Below, piece after piece: positions 52,380 through 61,212 of a stretch of 64,000 nt of DNA. A program made the position numbers and the translations under genes. The notes below the pieces were generated by a model. That model ran no database searches, was not told where the DNA came from, and was given only the letters and a program-made list of their open reading frames with translations. The stretch spans positions 1 to 64,000 of the forward strand of contig JAIYAT010000035.1 of assembly GCA_027488905.1 (NCBI GenBank), given 5' to 3'. Origin of the DNA: Bacteroidota bacterium (GTDB lineage: Bacteria; Bacteroidota; Bacteroidia; UKL13-3). Every line of letters starts with the position of its first letter. Position 1 is the stretch's first letter.

Positions 52380-53768
52380 ATGAAGCAAACAACTATTGCA
52401 AAAGCGGTGAGTTTAGAAGGTGTAGGCCTTCATACAGGTCAGAATGTGCATATGACCTTTTTGCCAGCAGCCGATAATTACGGCATTAAGTTTCAACGGG
52501 TTGACTTACCAGAACAACCAATTGTAGATGCAGATGTAGACAATGTGGTAGACACCAGCAGAGGCACAACAATTGAACAAAATGGTGCAAGAATCGCTAC
52601 AGTAGAACATGTTATGGCTGCTTTAGCAGGTTTGGAAATAGACAATTGTCTGGTTCAAATTGATGGGGGAGAAACCCCGATTATGGATGGTAGCTCTAAG
52701 TTTTTTATGAAAGCCTTACGTGAAGCAGGTATTACCGAATTAGAAGCAGAGCGTGAATATTTCTCCATTCCACAAAATGTATATTACACAGAAGATGATA
52801 GAAATGTGGAAATGATTGCCATGCCTTTAGACGACTATCGTTTAACTGTAATGGTAGATTATAATTCTCCTGTCTTAGGAAGCCAACATGCTTCAATTAC
52901 TAGTTTAAAGGAATTTGAAAAAGACATCTCAAGTTGTAGAACCTTTTGCTTTTTGCATGAACTTGAATTACTCTATAATAATGGATTAATCAGAGGTGGC
53001 GATTTAAACAATGCAATAGTAATTGTAGACAGGGTAATTGAAGACAATGAATTAGACCATTTGGCTAAAATGTTTAATAAGCCTAAGGTTGAAGTAAAAA
53101 AGGAAGGCATCTTAAATAATGTTGACTTGCGTTTTCATAATGAACCTGCGCGTCACAAGCTGTTAGATTTAATTGGAGATTTGGCCTTGATCGGTACACC
53201 AATCAAAGCACAAATTATGGCTGCAAGGCCTGGTCATGCTGCCAACGTAGCTTTTGGAAAGAAAATCAAAGCCTTAATCAAAAAAACGCGAAATTCACAT
53301 AAGGTTCCAAAAAACGACCCAAACAAAGCCCCTCTTTATAATTCTCAAGATATTGAGAAATTATTACCTCACAGGTTTCCTTTTTTATTGGTTGATAAGG
53401 TTGTAGAAATGGGCCAAAATCACATTGTGGCAGTTAAAAATGTAACGATAAATGAACAATTCTTTCAAGGACATTTCCCTGGAAACCCAGTAATGCCTGG
53501 AGTTTTAATTATCGAGGCTATGGCACAAAGTGGTGGAGTCCTTATTTTATCTAAAGTAGAAGACCCAGAAAACTATAACACCTATTTCATGAAAATTGAT
53601 AATGCAAAGTTCAAAGAAAAAGTTATTCCTGGGGATACCTTGGTGTTTCGACTTGATTTAACTGCCCCAATCCGTAGAGGAATTTGTGTAATGAAAGGCA
53701 GTGCTTTTGTAGGCGATAAACTCGTTGCAGAAGCCGAATTAATGGCTTCCGTAGCAAAAAGTAAATAA
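52380..53768 (+). CDS. lpxC/fabZ: Bifunctional LpxC deacetylase / FabZ dehydratase
   Basis: 462 residues. The N-terminal ~305 residues are LpxC (UDP-3-O-acyl-GlcNAc deacetylase), with zinc-site histidines in TVEHVMAALAGLEIDN and PARHKLLDLIGDLAL. The C-terminal ~150 residues are FabZ, with the hot-dog catalytic segment HRFPFLLVDKV and HFPGNPVMPGVLIIEAMAQ. The fused form is the norm in Bacteroidota and links the committed lipid A step with the fatty-acid branch point. It is one base from lpxA. Confidence 0.98.
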   Translation: MKQTTIAKAVSLEGVGLHTGQNVHMTFLPAADNYGIKFQRVDLPEQPIVDADVDNVVDTSRGTTIEQNGARIATVEHVMAALAGLEIDNCLVQIDGGETPIMDGSSKFFMKALREAGITELEAEREYFSIPQNVYYTEDDRNVEMIAMPLDDYRLTVMVDYNSPVLGSQHASITSLKEFEKDISSCRTFCFLHELELLYNNGLIRGGDLNNAIVIVDRVIEDNELDHLAKMFNKPKVEVKKEGILNNVDLRFHNEPARHKLLDLIGDLALIGTPIKAQIMAARPGHAANVAFGKKIKALIKKTRNSHKVPKNDPNKAPLYNSQDIEKLLPHRFPFLLVDKVVEMGQNHIVAVKNVTINEQFFQGHFPGNPVMPGVLIIEAMAQSGGVLILSKVEDPENYNTYFMKIDNAKFKEKVIPGDTLVFRLDLTAPIRRGICVMKGSAFVGDKLVAEAELMASVAKSK

Positions 53769-53769
53769 A

Positions 53770-54552
53770 ATGATTCATAGTTTAGCTTATATAGACCAAC
53801 AAGCCAAATTAGCAGAAAATGTTGTTGTAGATCCTTTTTCAGTTATTCATAAAGATGTTGAAATTGGGGAAGGTACTTGGATTGGTTCAAACGTAACCAT
53901 ATATCCTGGTGCTAGAATTGGAAAAAATGTTAAGATCTTTCCTGGTGCAGTTATTTCTGCAGTTCCTCAAGATTTAAAATTTGATGGCGAAGAAACGCAT
54001 GTAATAATTGGTGACAACACTACCATTCGTGAATGTGTTACTATCAATAGAGGCACAAAAGATAAGTTTAAAACAGAAGTTGGTTCAAACTGCCTAATTA
54101 TGGCTTACTCTCATTTGGCACATGATTGCATTGTAGGCAATAACGTGATAATTGCAAATGGTGTGCAAGCAGCAGGTCATGTTACAATCCAAGATTATGC
54201 GAGAATTGGTGGACTATCTGCCATTCATCAATTTGGTATTGTTGGCAGAAACGTTATGATTGAAGGCGGCAGCATGGTTAGCAAAGATGTTCCTCCATTT
54301 GTTAAGGCAGGAAGGTATCCTTTAACCTATGAAGGTGTAAATGCAGTTGGATTGAGACGTGCAGGTTTCTCAAATGAGAAAATAAACGAAATTCAAGACA
54401 TTTACCGTGTGCTTTTTGTACATAATACAAACCTAAGTAAAGCGCTAGAATTGGTTGAGCGTGATTTTGGTTCAACCCTAGAAAGAGATGAAATTTTATC
54501 TTTTATCAAGAGCTCAGAACGCGGAGTTCTAAAAGGATTTAGCAGCCGATAA
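53770..54552 (+). CDS. lpxA: Acyl-ACP:UDP-N-acetylglucosamine O-acyltransferase
   Basis: 260 residues, full length. Left-handed beta-helix repeats carry the catalytic histidine in YSHLAHDCIVGNNV, the family segment GGLSAIHQFGIVGRN, and the C-terminal helical domain (GVNAVGLRRAGF). It catalyses the first step of lipid A synthesis. It follows lpxC-fabZ immediately and is three bases before an ABC ATPase gene. Confidence 0.98.
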   Translation: MIHSLAYIDQQAKLAENVVVDPFSVIHKDVEIGEGTWIGSNVTIYPGARIGKNVKIFPGAVISAVPQDLKFDGEETHVIIGDNTTIRECVTINRGTKDKFKTEVGSNCLIMAYSHLAHDCIVGNNVIIANGVQAAGHVTIQDYARIGGLSAIHQFGIVGRNVMIEGGSMVSKDVPPFVKAGRYPLTYEGVNAVGLRRAGFSNEKINEIQDIYRVLFVHNTNLSKALELVERDFGSTLERDEILSFIKSSERGVLKGFSSR

Positions 54553-54555
54553 ATT

Positions 54556-55176
54556 TTGGAAGTAATTCTTTCTGATATTGGAAAGCGTTTTAATTCGCAG
54601 TGGATATTTAAAGGAATCACGCACACTTTCATGCCTAATAGCACAACTGCGTTAATAGGTAATAACGGTAGCGGTAAATCAACTTTGCTTCAAATTATTT
54701 ATGGTTTTCAAACCTATAGCCGAGGTAATATCTCTTGGGAAATCAACCATGAAATGCTGAATGACGAATCGCTCCCCGGCAAAATTTCACTTGCAGCCCC
54801 TTATTTAGAATTGCCTGAAGAGTTTACTTTAGAAGAGATGCTTAGATTTCACTTTAGCATCGTTCCTGCTAAGACAGCTTATTCAAAAGAAGAAATGCTA
54901 AAATCCGCTGGATTAGCAGGGCAAGAGCGAAAATTCATAAAACATTTTTCTTCAGGAATGAAACAAAGGTTAAAGCTATTATTAGCATTTTACAGCAATA
55001 CTCCTTTGTTATTGCTCGACGAACCTTGCTCTAACTTAGATGAAAATGGTATAAATTGGTATAGAAACATACTTGAAGCAAATATTGGCCAACGAACCAT
55101 TATCATTGCAAGTAATCAAACGATTGAATACCAGGGCTGTCAAACCATCATAAATGTATCTCAATTTAGGCCTTAA
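54556..55176 (+). CDS. ABC transporter ATPase subunit (TTG start)
   Basis: 206 residues. Walker A GNNGSGKST is at 35-43, the signature is FSSGMKQRLKL and Walker B is PLLLLDEPCSNLD. The start appears to be TTG, three bases after lpxA; the next ATG would delete the first two strands. No permease gene is adjacent. The size and position fit a CcmA-like haem-exporter ATPase, and ccmC-F genes lie 14 kb upstream, but an LPS-related role cannot be excluded. It converges with lpxB (stops overlap by 11 bases). Confidence 0.85.
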   Translation: MEVILSDIGKRFNSQWIFKGITHTFMPNSTTALIGNNGSGKSTLLQIIYGFQTYSRGNISWEINHEMLNDESLPGKISLAAPYLELPEEFTLEEMLRFHFSIVPAKTAYSKEEMLKSAGLAGQERKFIKHFSSGMKQRLKLLLAFYSNTPLLLLDEPCSNLDENGINWYRNILEANIGQRTIIIASNQTIEYQGCQTIINVSQFRP

Positions 55177-56275
55177 TCAGTTTTTGAATTTCCTGAGCAC
55201 CTTTTAAACCTGCATTTTCATCTCCAAAAAGTGCGCTTAATTCGGCATAATCACTACGCATTTTTTCTAGTTTAGAACCTCCAGGCAAAATTTGTATCAA
55301 CTCTTCAAGCAAATGCGCCTTGGTATAATCTTTTTGAACCAACTCATTTATTGCCAATCTATCCAAGTTTAGGTTTACCAATGAAACATATTTAACTTTA
55401 ACAACCCTAATGGCAATATTATAAGAAATAGGATGCGCTGCATAGCCACAAACTTGCGGTACACCCATAATCGCGGTTTCTAAGGAGGCTGTACCACTGC
55501 AAACTACTGCTGCGGTTGCATGTTTAAGAATTTGAGCTGTTTCTCCAAACACAATGTTTACGGTTGGGTTTAGCCATTCTTCATAAAATGATTTTTCTAA
55601 ACCTGGTGCACCTGCAATCAAAAATTGATATTCTGGTAAGTCATTGGCCAAACTTAACATAGGTGGCAACATTCTTTTTACTTCTTGCTTTCTGCTTCCA
55701 GGCAACAAAGCTATGATTGGCTTGTGTTTATCTGCCCCAATTTCTTCTAAAAATCCAGGACGAGGAAAAGTTTGTTTGGCTTGTTGAACCAATGGATTTC
55801 CTACATAAACCGAGTTTACTTTCCATTTCTTGAAATAGTTTGGTTCGAACGGAAAAATGAGCAAAAGTAAGTCTACATATTTTTCAATTTTATAACCTCT
55901 TTTTTCATTCCATGCCCAGATTTTAGGGGCAATATAGTAACATGTTTTTATGCCATTTTCTTTGCCAAACTTAGCCATTCTAAGGTTAAAACCAGGGTAA
56001 TCAACAAGTATAAGTACATCTGGATTAAATGCTAAAACATGAGATTGGCACCGTTTTAAATTTCCAAAAACTTCTCTAATTCGCATCAATACTTCCACAA
56101 AACCCATGATGGTGATGTCTTTGTAATGTTGCAATAAACCTGGTGCAATTTTTTGCATGGCATCGCCACCCCAATATTGAAATTCTGCTTTGGGGTCTTC
56201 AACCAAAATTCCTTGCATTAAACTTGCTGCCAAGGCATCTCCACTGGCTTCTCCAGCTATTAAAAAATATTTCAT
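55166..56275 (-). CDS. lpxB: Lipid-A-disaccharide synthase
   Basis: 369-residue GT-B glycosyltransferase joining UDP-diacylglucosamine and lipid X. The N-terminal motif is AGEASGDALAASLMQG, followed by GFVEVLMRI, DYPGFNLRMAK, YYIAPKIWAWNEKR and LLPGSRKQEVKRMLP, and the CSGTASLETAIMGVPQV acceptor region. Its ATG overlaps the stop of the upstream ATP-grasp-like gene (56272-56275), so it is translated as the last gene of the amidoligase transcript and not with lpxD-lpxC-lpxA. Confidence 0.97.
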   Translation of the reverse strand: MKYFLIAGEASGDALAASLMQGILVEDPKAEFQYWGGDAMQKIAPGLLQHYKDITIMGFVEVLMRIREVFGNLKRCQSHVLAFNPDVLILVDYPGFNLRMAKFGKENGIKTCYYIAPKIWAWNEKRGYKIEKYVDLLLLIFPFEPNYFKKWKVNSVYVGNPLVQQAKQTFPRPGFLEEIGADKHKPIIALLPGSRKQEVKRMLPPMLSLANDLPEYQFLIAGAPGLEKSFYEEWLNPTVNIVFGETAQILKHATAAVVCSGTASLETAIMGVPQVCGYAAHPISYNIAIRVVKVKYVSLVNLNLDRLAINELVQKDYTKAHLLEELIQILPGGSKLEKMRSDYAELSALFGDENAGLKGAQEIQKLIKA

Positions 56276-57462
56276 TGTTCAAAAAATGAGACTGTACTTC
56301 CTACCCAATTCAAGTCTTTGTTAAAATTAACACCAATCATTTTTCCCCTACTTAAACGTGTTAACGAAATGGCTAATGTTGGTTTTTCGTCTTCATCTGG
56401 CCAAAGATACATCATCCTAACTTCACATTTTACCCCGCCTTCAGGTGTGTCTATGGCTTCAGTATAAGTTACTTTTTTCTGAAGTATCCAGTTTTCTGGG
56501 TCTTTGATAGATTTGATATCACTTTCGTTTACGTCTATAATTACTCCTGAACCTGCAAAGCTGAAAAGTGGTTTTAAAACATAGTTTTCTAGGTTTTCTG
56601 GAATTTCCTTCACCTTGTTTAAAAACTTAGTTTCTGGTACAAAGGCATGTTTTAAAAATGGCATGCTGTATTTACTAATTTGGTAAAACCAATTAGGATG
56701 CGATACCCATTCCACCTCTAAGTCGTCAAACAAATTTACCTTGTAAGTAAAATGGGTGTTGTTTTGTAAGTCGTCAAAAATTACACGGTTATAAATTCGT
56801 TTTACTTCAATAGTTTTTCCGTTTTTGTGGTAAAACAGTTTTTTTTCGGTTTGAACCAATTCGCTTAAGCACACTACTTCGATGCCCAAAAGTGCTTGAG
56901 TAAGGTAAAAATCTACTCGCGTTTTTTGTTTATGTGGTTCTATTTCTAACAGGATAACTTCAGATGGATTATGTTCTCCTAAAATAGTTCTACGCAATAA
57001 TTCTATATAAAAGGTTTGGTTAAAACCGCCCAATAAATGTGTGTATTGTGAAGTAATGGAGAATTCTTTTTGATAAGCATTGCCTAAATAATTCATCCAA
57101 CCATACAAGCTGGCAAAGCCTTGCAGTTCTATGAGCTGTGGCTCTAACTCATTGTTTGAGTCTCTGCAAATTGCAAAATCTATACATATAAAATTGCTAT
57201 GAGAGGAGAGGTTTTTTACATTCAAATCTTCTGGTACCGCTTTTTTACTAGCCTCTAAGAACTCAGCAGATTGAAGTGTGCTAATTATTTCTTGACAAGC
57301 GCTTTCTAGTTTTAGTTGTAGTTGTTTTGGAATAAATACTGGACTTTCTGCTACTCTAAAATCTATGGAATGCTGGCAATCTTCTTGCAAGATTTGCAAA
57401 AACTTTTCATACTGCTTTCTATCAAAATTAGCATTGATTTTATTCCTAAGTGCTGCTATCAT
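56272..57462 (-). CDS. ATP-grasp-like protein of unknown specificity
   Basis: 396 residues. The N-terminal half contains FICIDFAICRDSNNELEPQLIELQGFASLYG. The C-terminal half has the ATP-grasp nucleotide-binding pattern NYVLKPLFSFAGSGVIIDV, WILQKKV, a KCEVRMMYL metal-side strand and a closing RGKMIGVNFN loop. This suggests an ATP-dependent carboxylate-amine ligase or a degenerate relative. It overlaps the amidotransferase gene upstream and lpxB downstream by four bases each. Function is inferred only from fold and context. Confidence 0.7.
   Translation of the reverse strand: MIAALRNKINANFDRKQYEKFLQILQEDCQHSIDFRVAESPVFIPKQLQLKLESACQEIISTLQSAEFLEASKKAVPEDLNVKNLSSHSNFICIDFAICRDSNNELEPQLIELQGFASLYGWMNYLGNAYQKEFSITSQYTHLLGGFNQTFYIELLRRTILGEHNPSEVILLEIEPHKQKTRVDFYLTQALLGIEVVCLSELVQTEKKLFYHKNGKTIEVKRIYNRVIFDDLQNNTHFTYKVNLFDDLEVEWVSHPNWFYQISKYSMPFLKHAFVPETKFLNKVKEIPENLENYVLKPLFSFAGSGVIIDVNESDIKSIKDPENWILQKKVTYTEAIDTPEGGVKCEVRMMYLWPDEDEKPTLAISLTRLSRGKMIGVNFNKDLNWVGSTVSFFEQ
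56843..56859 (+). repeat. GGTTTGAACC motif copy 15
   Basis: Full extended form TTTCGGTTTGAACCAA (core 56848-56857), in the ATP-grasp-like gene, read on the minus strand as Leu-Val-Gln-Thr-Glu. Confidence 0.9.
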
Positions 57463-58280
57463 ATCTTACTCACCATAGGTTGATTGATTTTTTCATGGGC
57501 ATTCCTTAGGAAAACTGGTAACATCAATTGCTGTGTCAATGCTATTTTTTTAGGGTCTTCCAAACTTTCAACCATATCATTATATTTCTTTAGACCATAG
57601 TTTTGTATGACTAACTCTTTTTTCTCCTTTTCTCCTAAATAATGCAACATTCCTTTGGCATCAGCCTCAGGATGAAATTGTGTGCCAAAAATCTCTGGGG
57701 TAAATTCAATAGCCATGGTTGCCCTTTCAAAACTTACTTGTGGCCTATGTTTTTCAATGGCTAAAATTTTAGCACCCATATCTTCAAGTGCTTTAAGGTT
57801 GGGTTGAATCACTTGCCATTTTCTTGAATCAACTGCAAAAAATGGGTCGGGTAGGGTAGCTATGATAGCATTGTGCTTTCCTTGCTTTGTAGGATGCATT
57901 GGGAATATACCAAATGATTCACTTTGCCTTTTGTTAACTTCTGCTAAATTAAAATGAAAGCACATCAGTTGAAAGCTATGGCAAATCAAAAACAGCCACT
58001 TTTTATTTGGTTCAACCCTATTATACTGTATAATTTCTTCAACCAAACTTTTCCATGAAGCTTCCCAACCTTCTGTATCTATTGGGCTTCCTGGTCCTCC
58101 GCTGCTTATGTATACATCAAAGGCTAAGTTAGGAATTTCATTTGCTCCTCTAACATCAAATACTTGTTTGTTTATTGATATATTATAAGTTTGGGCAAAT
58201 GTATCTACCAATTGATGAATGTTACGCATCCCTTGGTTGGGTTCCCCTTTGTACATGTCTAAGATGGCAACTGATAACAT
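57459..58280 (-). CDS. Class I glutamine-amidotransferase-like protein
   Basis: 273 residues. It has the GATase-1 triad: nucleophile C100 (FLICHSFQLM), H203 and E205 (GTQFHPEAD), plus the oxyanion glycines (SSGGPGSPID). It has no synthetase domain, so it may supply ammonia to, or hydrolyse gamma-glutamyl products of, the neighbouring ligases (compare PuuD-like hydrolases). It is three bases downstream of the GCS2 gene, and its stop overlaps the next start. Confidence 0.85.
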   Translation of the reverse strand: MLSVAILDMYKGEPNQGMRNIHQLVDTFAQTYNISINKQVFDVRGANEIPNLAFDVYISSGGPGSPIDTEGWEASWKSLVEEIIQYNRVEPNKKWLFLICHSFQLMCFHFNLAEVNKRQSESFGIFPMHPTKQGKHNAIIATLPDPFFAVDSRKWQVIQPNLKALEDMGAKILAIEKHRPQVSFERATMAIEFTPEIFGTQFHPEADAKGMLHYLGEKEKKELVIQNYGLKKYNDMVESLEDPKKIALTQQLMLPVFLRNAHEKINQPMVSKI

Positions 58281-58283
58281 AAT

Positions 58284-59390
58284 TTATATGCCTTGCAAGG
58301 TAGCATTGGTTATATAATCTACCAATTCTATCCAGTTTTTATTTTGGTAATAAACCTTAAGCTGTCTATCTGCACCAGTGCCTTGCTCCATCATTTTATG
58401 TACATAGTTGATATCTTCTCTTGAACCCAAATCATCCACTACATCATCTATAAAATCAAGTAATTCGAGTATGAGTGCTTTTGTTGGAACCTCGGCTTGC
58501 TTGCCAAAATCTATCAAAACGCCATCTAACCCATACCTCGAAGCACGCCATTTGTTCTCTGCAATGAGCGCACGTCTGTAATGAATGAACTCCAAATTTT
58601 GTTGCTTAAGCTTGCAAAGTTTAGCACATAGAGCCTGAAAAACAGCTGCAATAGCAAGGGTTTCGTCTAAGAGCATTGGAATATCACAAATTCTAAACTC
58701 CACAGTATCAAAAACAGGATGAACCCTTAAGTCCCACCAAATTTTCTTAGCATTATCTATGCAACCTGTCTTAACCAAAAGCTTTACATAATTGTCATAT
58801 TCTTCCCAACTTTCGAAGTAATCAGGAATTCCTGTTCTTGGGAATTTATCAAAAACCTTTGTTCTAAAACTTTTGAAGCCAGTATCTCTGCCTTCCCAGA
58901 AAGGGGAGTTTGCAGACAAAGCATATACATGAGGTAAAAAATAGCGCATGGAGTTAGCAATGTGAATGGCTAATTGTTTATTGGGCATTCCCACATGTAC
59001 ATGTAGTCCAAAGATTAAATTGGAACGTGCAGCTTCCTGCATTTCATTCACAATTTGATGGTACCTTGGATTATCAGTAATTAGCTGTGTGCTCCAATGA
59101 CTAAAGGGATGTGTGCCGCTTGCGCCAATGGTAAAACCCAAATCATTGGCTACGATGTGAATGGTTTTTCTGAGGTTACCTAAATCTTTTCTGGCTTCTG
59201 TGGTATTCGCACAAATTCCTGTTCCTGCCTCTACCACGGCCTGGTGCATTTCAGCCTTTACCTGGTCGCCAGTTAAAATTTTTTCGGCCGCTGTTACAAT
59301 TTTCTGGTCATGCGGTGCCAAAGCCCTAGTCTCTGGATTGATAACCATGTATTCTTCTTCAATTCCAAGGGTAAACTGTTTTGGATCCAT
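58284..59390 (-). CDS. GCS2-family carboxylate-amine ligase (YbdK-like)
   Basis: 368 residues. The family signature LGIEEEYMVINPETRAL (E11-E13) binds metal-ATP. HQAVVEAGTGICANT, GLHVHVGMPN and WWDLRVHPVFDTVEFRICD follow as in glutamate-cysteine-ligase-2/YbdK enzymes. These form an amide between a carboxylate, often glutamate, and an amine; YbdK itself has weak glutamate-cysteine ligase activity. It is four bases downstream of the RimK-like ATP-grasp gene. No gshB is recognisable, so glutathione synthesis is possible but not the only reading. Confidence 0.88.
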   Translation of the reverse strand: MDPKQFTLGIEEEYMVINPETRALAPHDQKIVTAAEKILTGDQVKAEMHQAVVEAGTGICANTTEARKDLGNLRKTIHIVANDLGFTIGASGTHPFSHWSTQLITDNPRYHQIVNEMQEAARSNLIFGLHVHVGMPNKQLAIHIANSMRYFLPHVYALSANSPFWEGRDTGFKSFRTKVFDKFPRTGIPDYFESWEEYDNYVKLLVKTGCIDNAKKIWWDLRVHPVFDTVEFRICDIPMLLDETLAIAAVFQALCAKLCKLKQQNLEFIHYRRALIAENKWRASRYGLDGVLIDFGKQAEVPTKALILELLDFIDDVVDDLGSREDINYVHKMMEQGTGADRQLKVYYQNKNWIELVDYITNATLQGI

Positions 59391-59394
59391 ATTT

Positions 59395-60393
59395 TTAGGC
59401 TTTGCTTGTTTTGGGTTTGGTAGATTTAGCAGCGGTTTTGACAGGAATAATACTTGGAACTGCAGATTGCATATAGGTTCCCCAAGTTAAGTTATTCTTG
59501 CCAGGCTTATGCGCTTTTGCTTTAGCAATGGCAAAATCAGCTGTTGTTTTAACCACCCATTCGAAATTTTCTTCTCCTACTGAGTTTTTATCTGAATCGG
59601 GTGCCGGATTACAAAAATCAATGGCATAAGGTATGCCGTCTCTTACTGCAAACTCTACAGTATTAAAATCATATCCTAAACCTTTGCAAAGTAACAGCGT
59701 GTAGTTTTCTATAAGTTTAAGCAACTTTTTATTGGTAGTAACATTGTCTACTTGGTATCTCAAATGAGGCTCGTGATGAGGTGCATAAGGCATTATTTTT
59801 ACATGTTTGCCTCCTACACAGTATACTCGAAAATAGTCTTCATATTTTATTTCCTCTTGCAGCAGCATCACCAATTGCCCCGTTTCTTGATGTTTTTCAT
59901 AAAAATCTTCAGGGCTTGTTACTTTGTAAACACTTTTCCATCCACCACCAGCATGTGGTTTCATATAAGCTGGAAAGCCAATTTCTGCAAACATAGTTTC
60001 CCAATCTAAAGGCATTATCATGTTTCTAAAGCTGTTTTCACTGGTGTCTGAAGGTCTTTCATTGCTTGGTAACAAATAAGTTTTGGGTACTGGTACACCT
60101 AATTGAAGGGCAAGACAGTTATTAAAAAACTTTTCATCTGCACTCCACCAAAATGGGTTGTTTACTACAGCTGTTCCTTGTAAAGCTGCGTTTTTAAGGT
60201 AGGCGCGGTAAAAGGGAACATCATGACTTATTCTATCAAAAATAACGGCGTAACCGCTGTCTTCTCCTTGAGATAGTTTGTCAATTTTGATAAATTCTGC
60301 ATGGATATCTTTTTCACCACGATTGTTAATTTCGTCTACAAATGCTTGCGGAAAGGAGTTTTCCATGCCAAATAAAATGCCGATTTTTTTCAT
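59395..60393 (-). CDS. ATP-grasp ligase (RimK / D-Ala-D-Ala ligase-like)
   Basis: 332 residues. The ATP-grasp core has FPAYMKPHAGGGWKSVYKV (nucleotide lysine and glycine loop), VMLLQEEIKYEDYFRVYCVGG, and the metal site TVEFAVRDGIPYAIDFCNPAPD. The Lys-rich C-terminal ~30 residues (SIIPVKTAAKSTKPKTSKA) are probably disordered. It is predicted to ligate an amino acid or peptide to a carboxylate through an acyl-phosphate. It is the second gene of the minus-strand cluster, 20 bp after the esterase gene. Confidence 0.85.
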   Translation of the reverse strand: MKKIGILFGMENSFPQAFVDEINNRGEKDIHAEFIKIDKLSQGEDSGYAVIFDRISHDVPFYRAYLKNAALQGTAVVNNPFWWSADEKFFNNCLALQLGVPVPKTYLLPSNERPSDTSENSFRNMIMPLDWETMFAEIGFPAYMKPHAGGGWKSVYKVTSPEDFYEKHQETGQLVMLLQEEIKYEDYFRVYCVGGKHVKIMPYAPHHEPHLRYQVDNVTTNKKLLKLIENYTLLLCKGLGYDFNTVEFAVRDGIPYAIDFCNPAPDSDKNSVGEENFEWVVKTTADFAIAKAKAHKPGKNNLTWGTYMQSAVPSIIPVKTAAKSTKPKTSKA

Positions 60394-60413
60394 AGTATGT
60401 TAGATTAATGTGT

Positions 60414-61118
60414 TTAACGTAATGATAAATAATGTGGAAACATTTCTCGCCAAACTGGCCAATCATGGCCACCAGCGCTTCTAATATCTAGCCAATGTTC
60501 AATCCCTTTGCTGGTAAGAATTTCGCTCAAATGAATACTTGCTTCTTTGCAAAAATCTCCTTCAGCGGTACCTAAGATAATTTTCATTTTCCATAAATCT
60601 GGGTGTTTGGCATTAGGTAAAAAATCAATTGGGTTATTGTAAAAGACATTATCGTCATAATATCCATCCACTCTTTTGCGTATGTCAAACGCTGCTCCCA
60701 TGGTAAATAAATGACTCACATCCTCTGGGTGTTTAAAAGCATAATTGGCTGCATGATACCCTCCAAAACTGCATCCTGCCAAGGCAATTTTTCCAAATCC
60801 CGAATCCTGCTTGATTTCTGGTACCAATTCTTGGTGCAGCATTTGGTCGAATAAGTTGTGGTTAAAAGCTCTAATCTCTGGACTTACATTTGAATTATAC
60901 CAACTTAGTTCGTCTATGCTATCTGGGCAATAAATTTTTATGAATCCATTGTTTATATACCATTGTGCAGATTCTATTAATTTAAAATCTCTATTTTCAT
61001 TGTGTTTACCCATTGAAGTTGGGAATACAACAACGGGTAATCCCGCATGGCCAAACACAAGTGCTTTTAGGTCTATATTTAGTGTTGGGGAATGCCACTT
61101 AAAGTAAGTTTCCTTCAT
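60414..61118 (-). CDS. Alpha/beta-hydrolase (esterase-family) of the amidoligase cluster
   Basis: 234 residues. The nucleophile elbow is GCSFGG with S117; D188 (TAEGD) and H218 (SAGGHDWPVWREMFPHYL) complete the triad. It belongs to the esterase-D/putative esterase group and has no signal peptide, so is cytoplasmic. It is the first gene of the minus-strand run to lpxB and divergent from a second esterase, 101 bp between starts. A peptide- or ester-releasing role in the cluster is inferred. Confidence 0.85.
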   Translation of the reverse strand: MKETYFKWHSPTLNIDLKALVFGHAGLPVVVFPTSMGKHNENRDFKLIESAQWYINNGFIKIYCPDSIDELSWYNSNVSPEIRAFNHNLFDQMLHQELVPEIKQDSGFGKIALAGCSFGGYHAANYAFKHPEDVSHLFTMGAAFDIRKRVDGYYDDNVFYNNPIDFLPNAKHPDLWKMKIILGTAEGDFCKEASIHLSEILTSKGIEHWLDIRSAGGHDWPVWREMFPHYLSLR

Positions 61119-61205
61119 AAGCTAATCAATTGTAGTTCAATTTATAATTTTAAATTTGAATAACAAGTAAAGAACTTTCTTAAATAAATTAATTAACACA
61201 ATCCT

Positions 61206-61212
61206 TACCTTG
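61206..61212 (+). promoter_or_regulatory. -7-like promoter box of the second hydrolase
   Basis: TTACCTTGCG just before the ATG at 61220 resembles TAnnTTTG (TACCTTG). Its position implies a leaderless or nearly leaderless message. Confidence 0.4.

Noticed and set aside
4786-56859. Interpretation of GGTTTGAACC as an operator for a transcription factor
   Set aside because: Twelve of 15 exact copies lie inside genes of unrelated function, in all reading frames and both orientations; only one sits in a clear promoter region.
58284-60393. The GCS2 and ATP-grasp genes as a simple gshA-gshB glutathione pair
   Set aside because: GCS2 is YbdK-like, the ATP-grasp protein does not show the GshB pattern, and the extra ligase-like, amidotransferase and esterase genes point to something else; not excluded, only not preferred.
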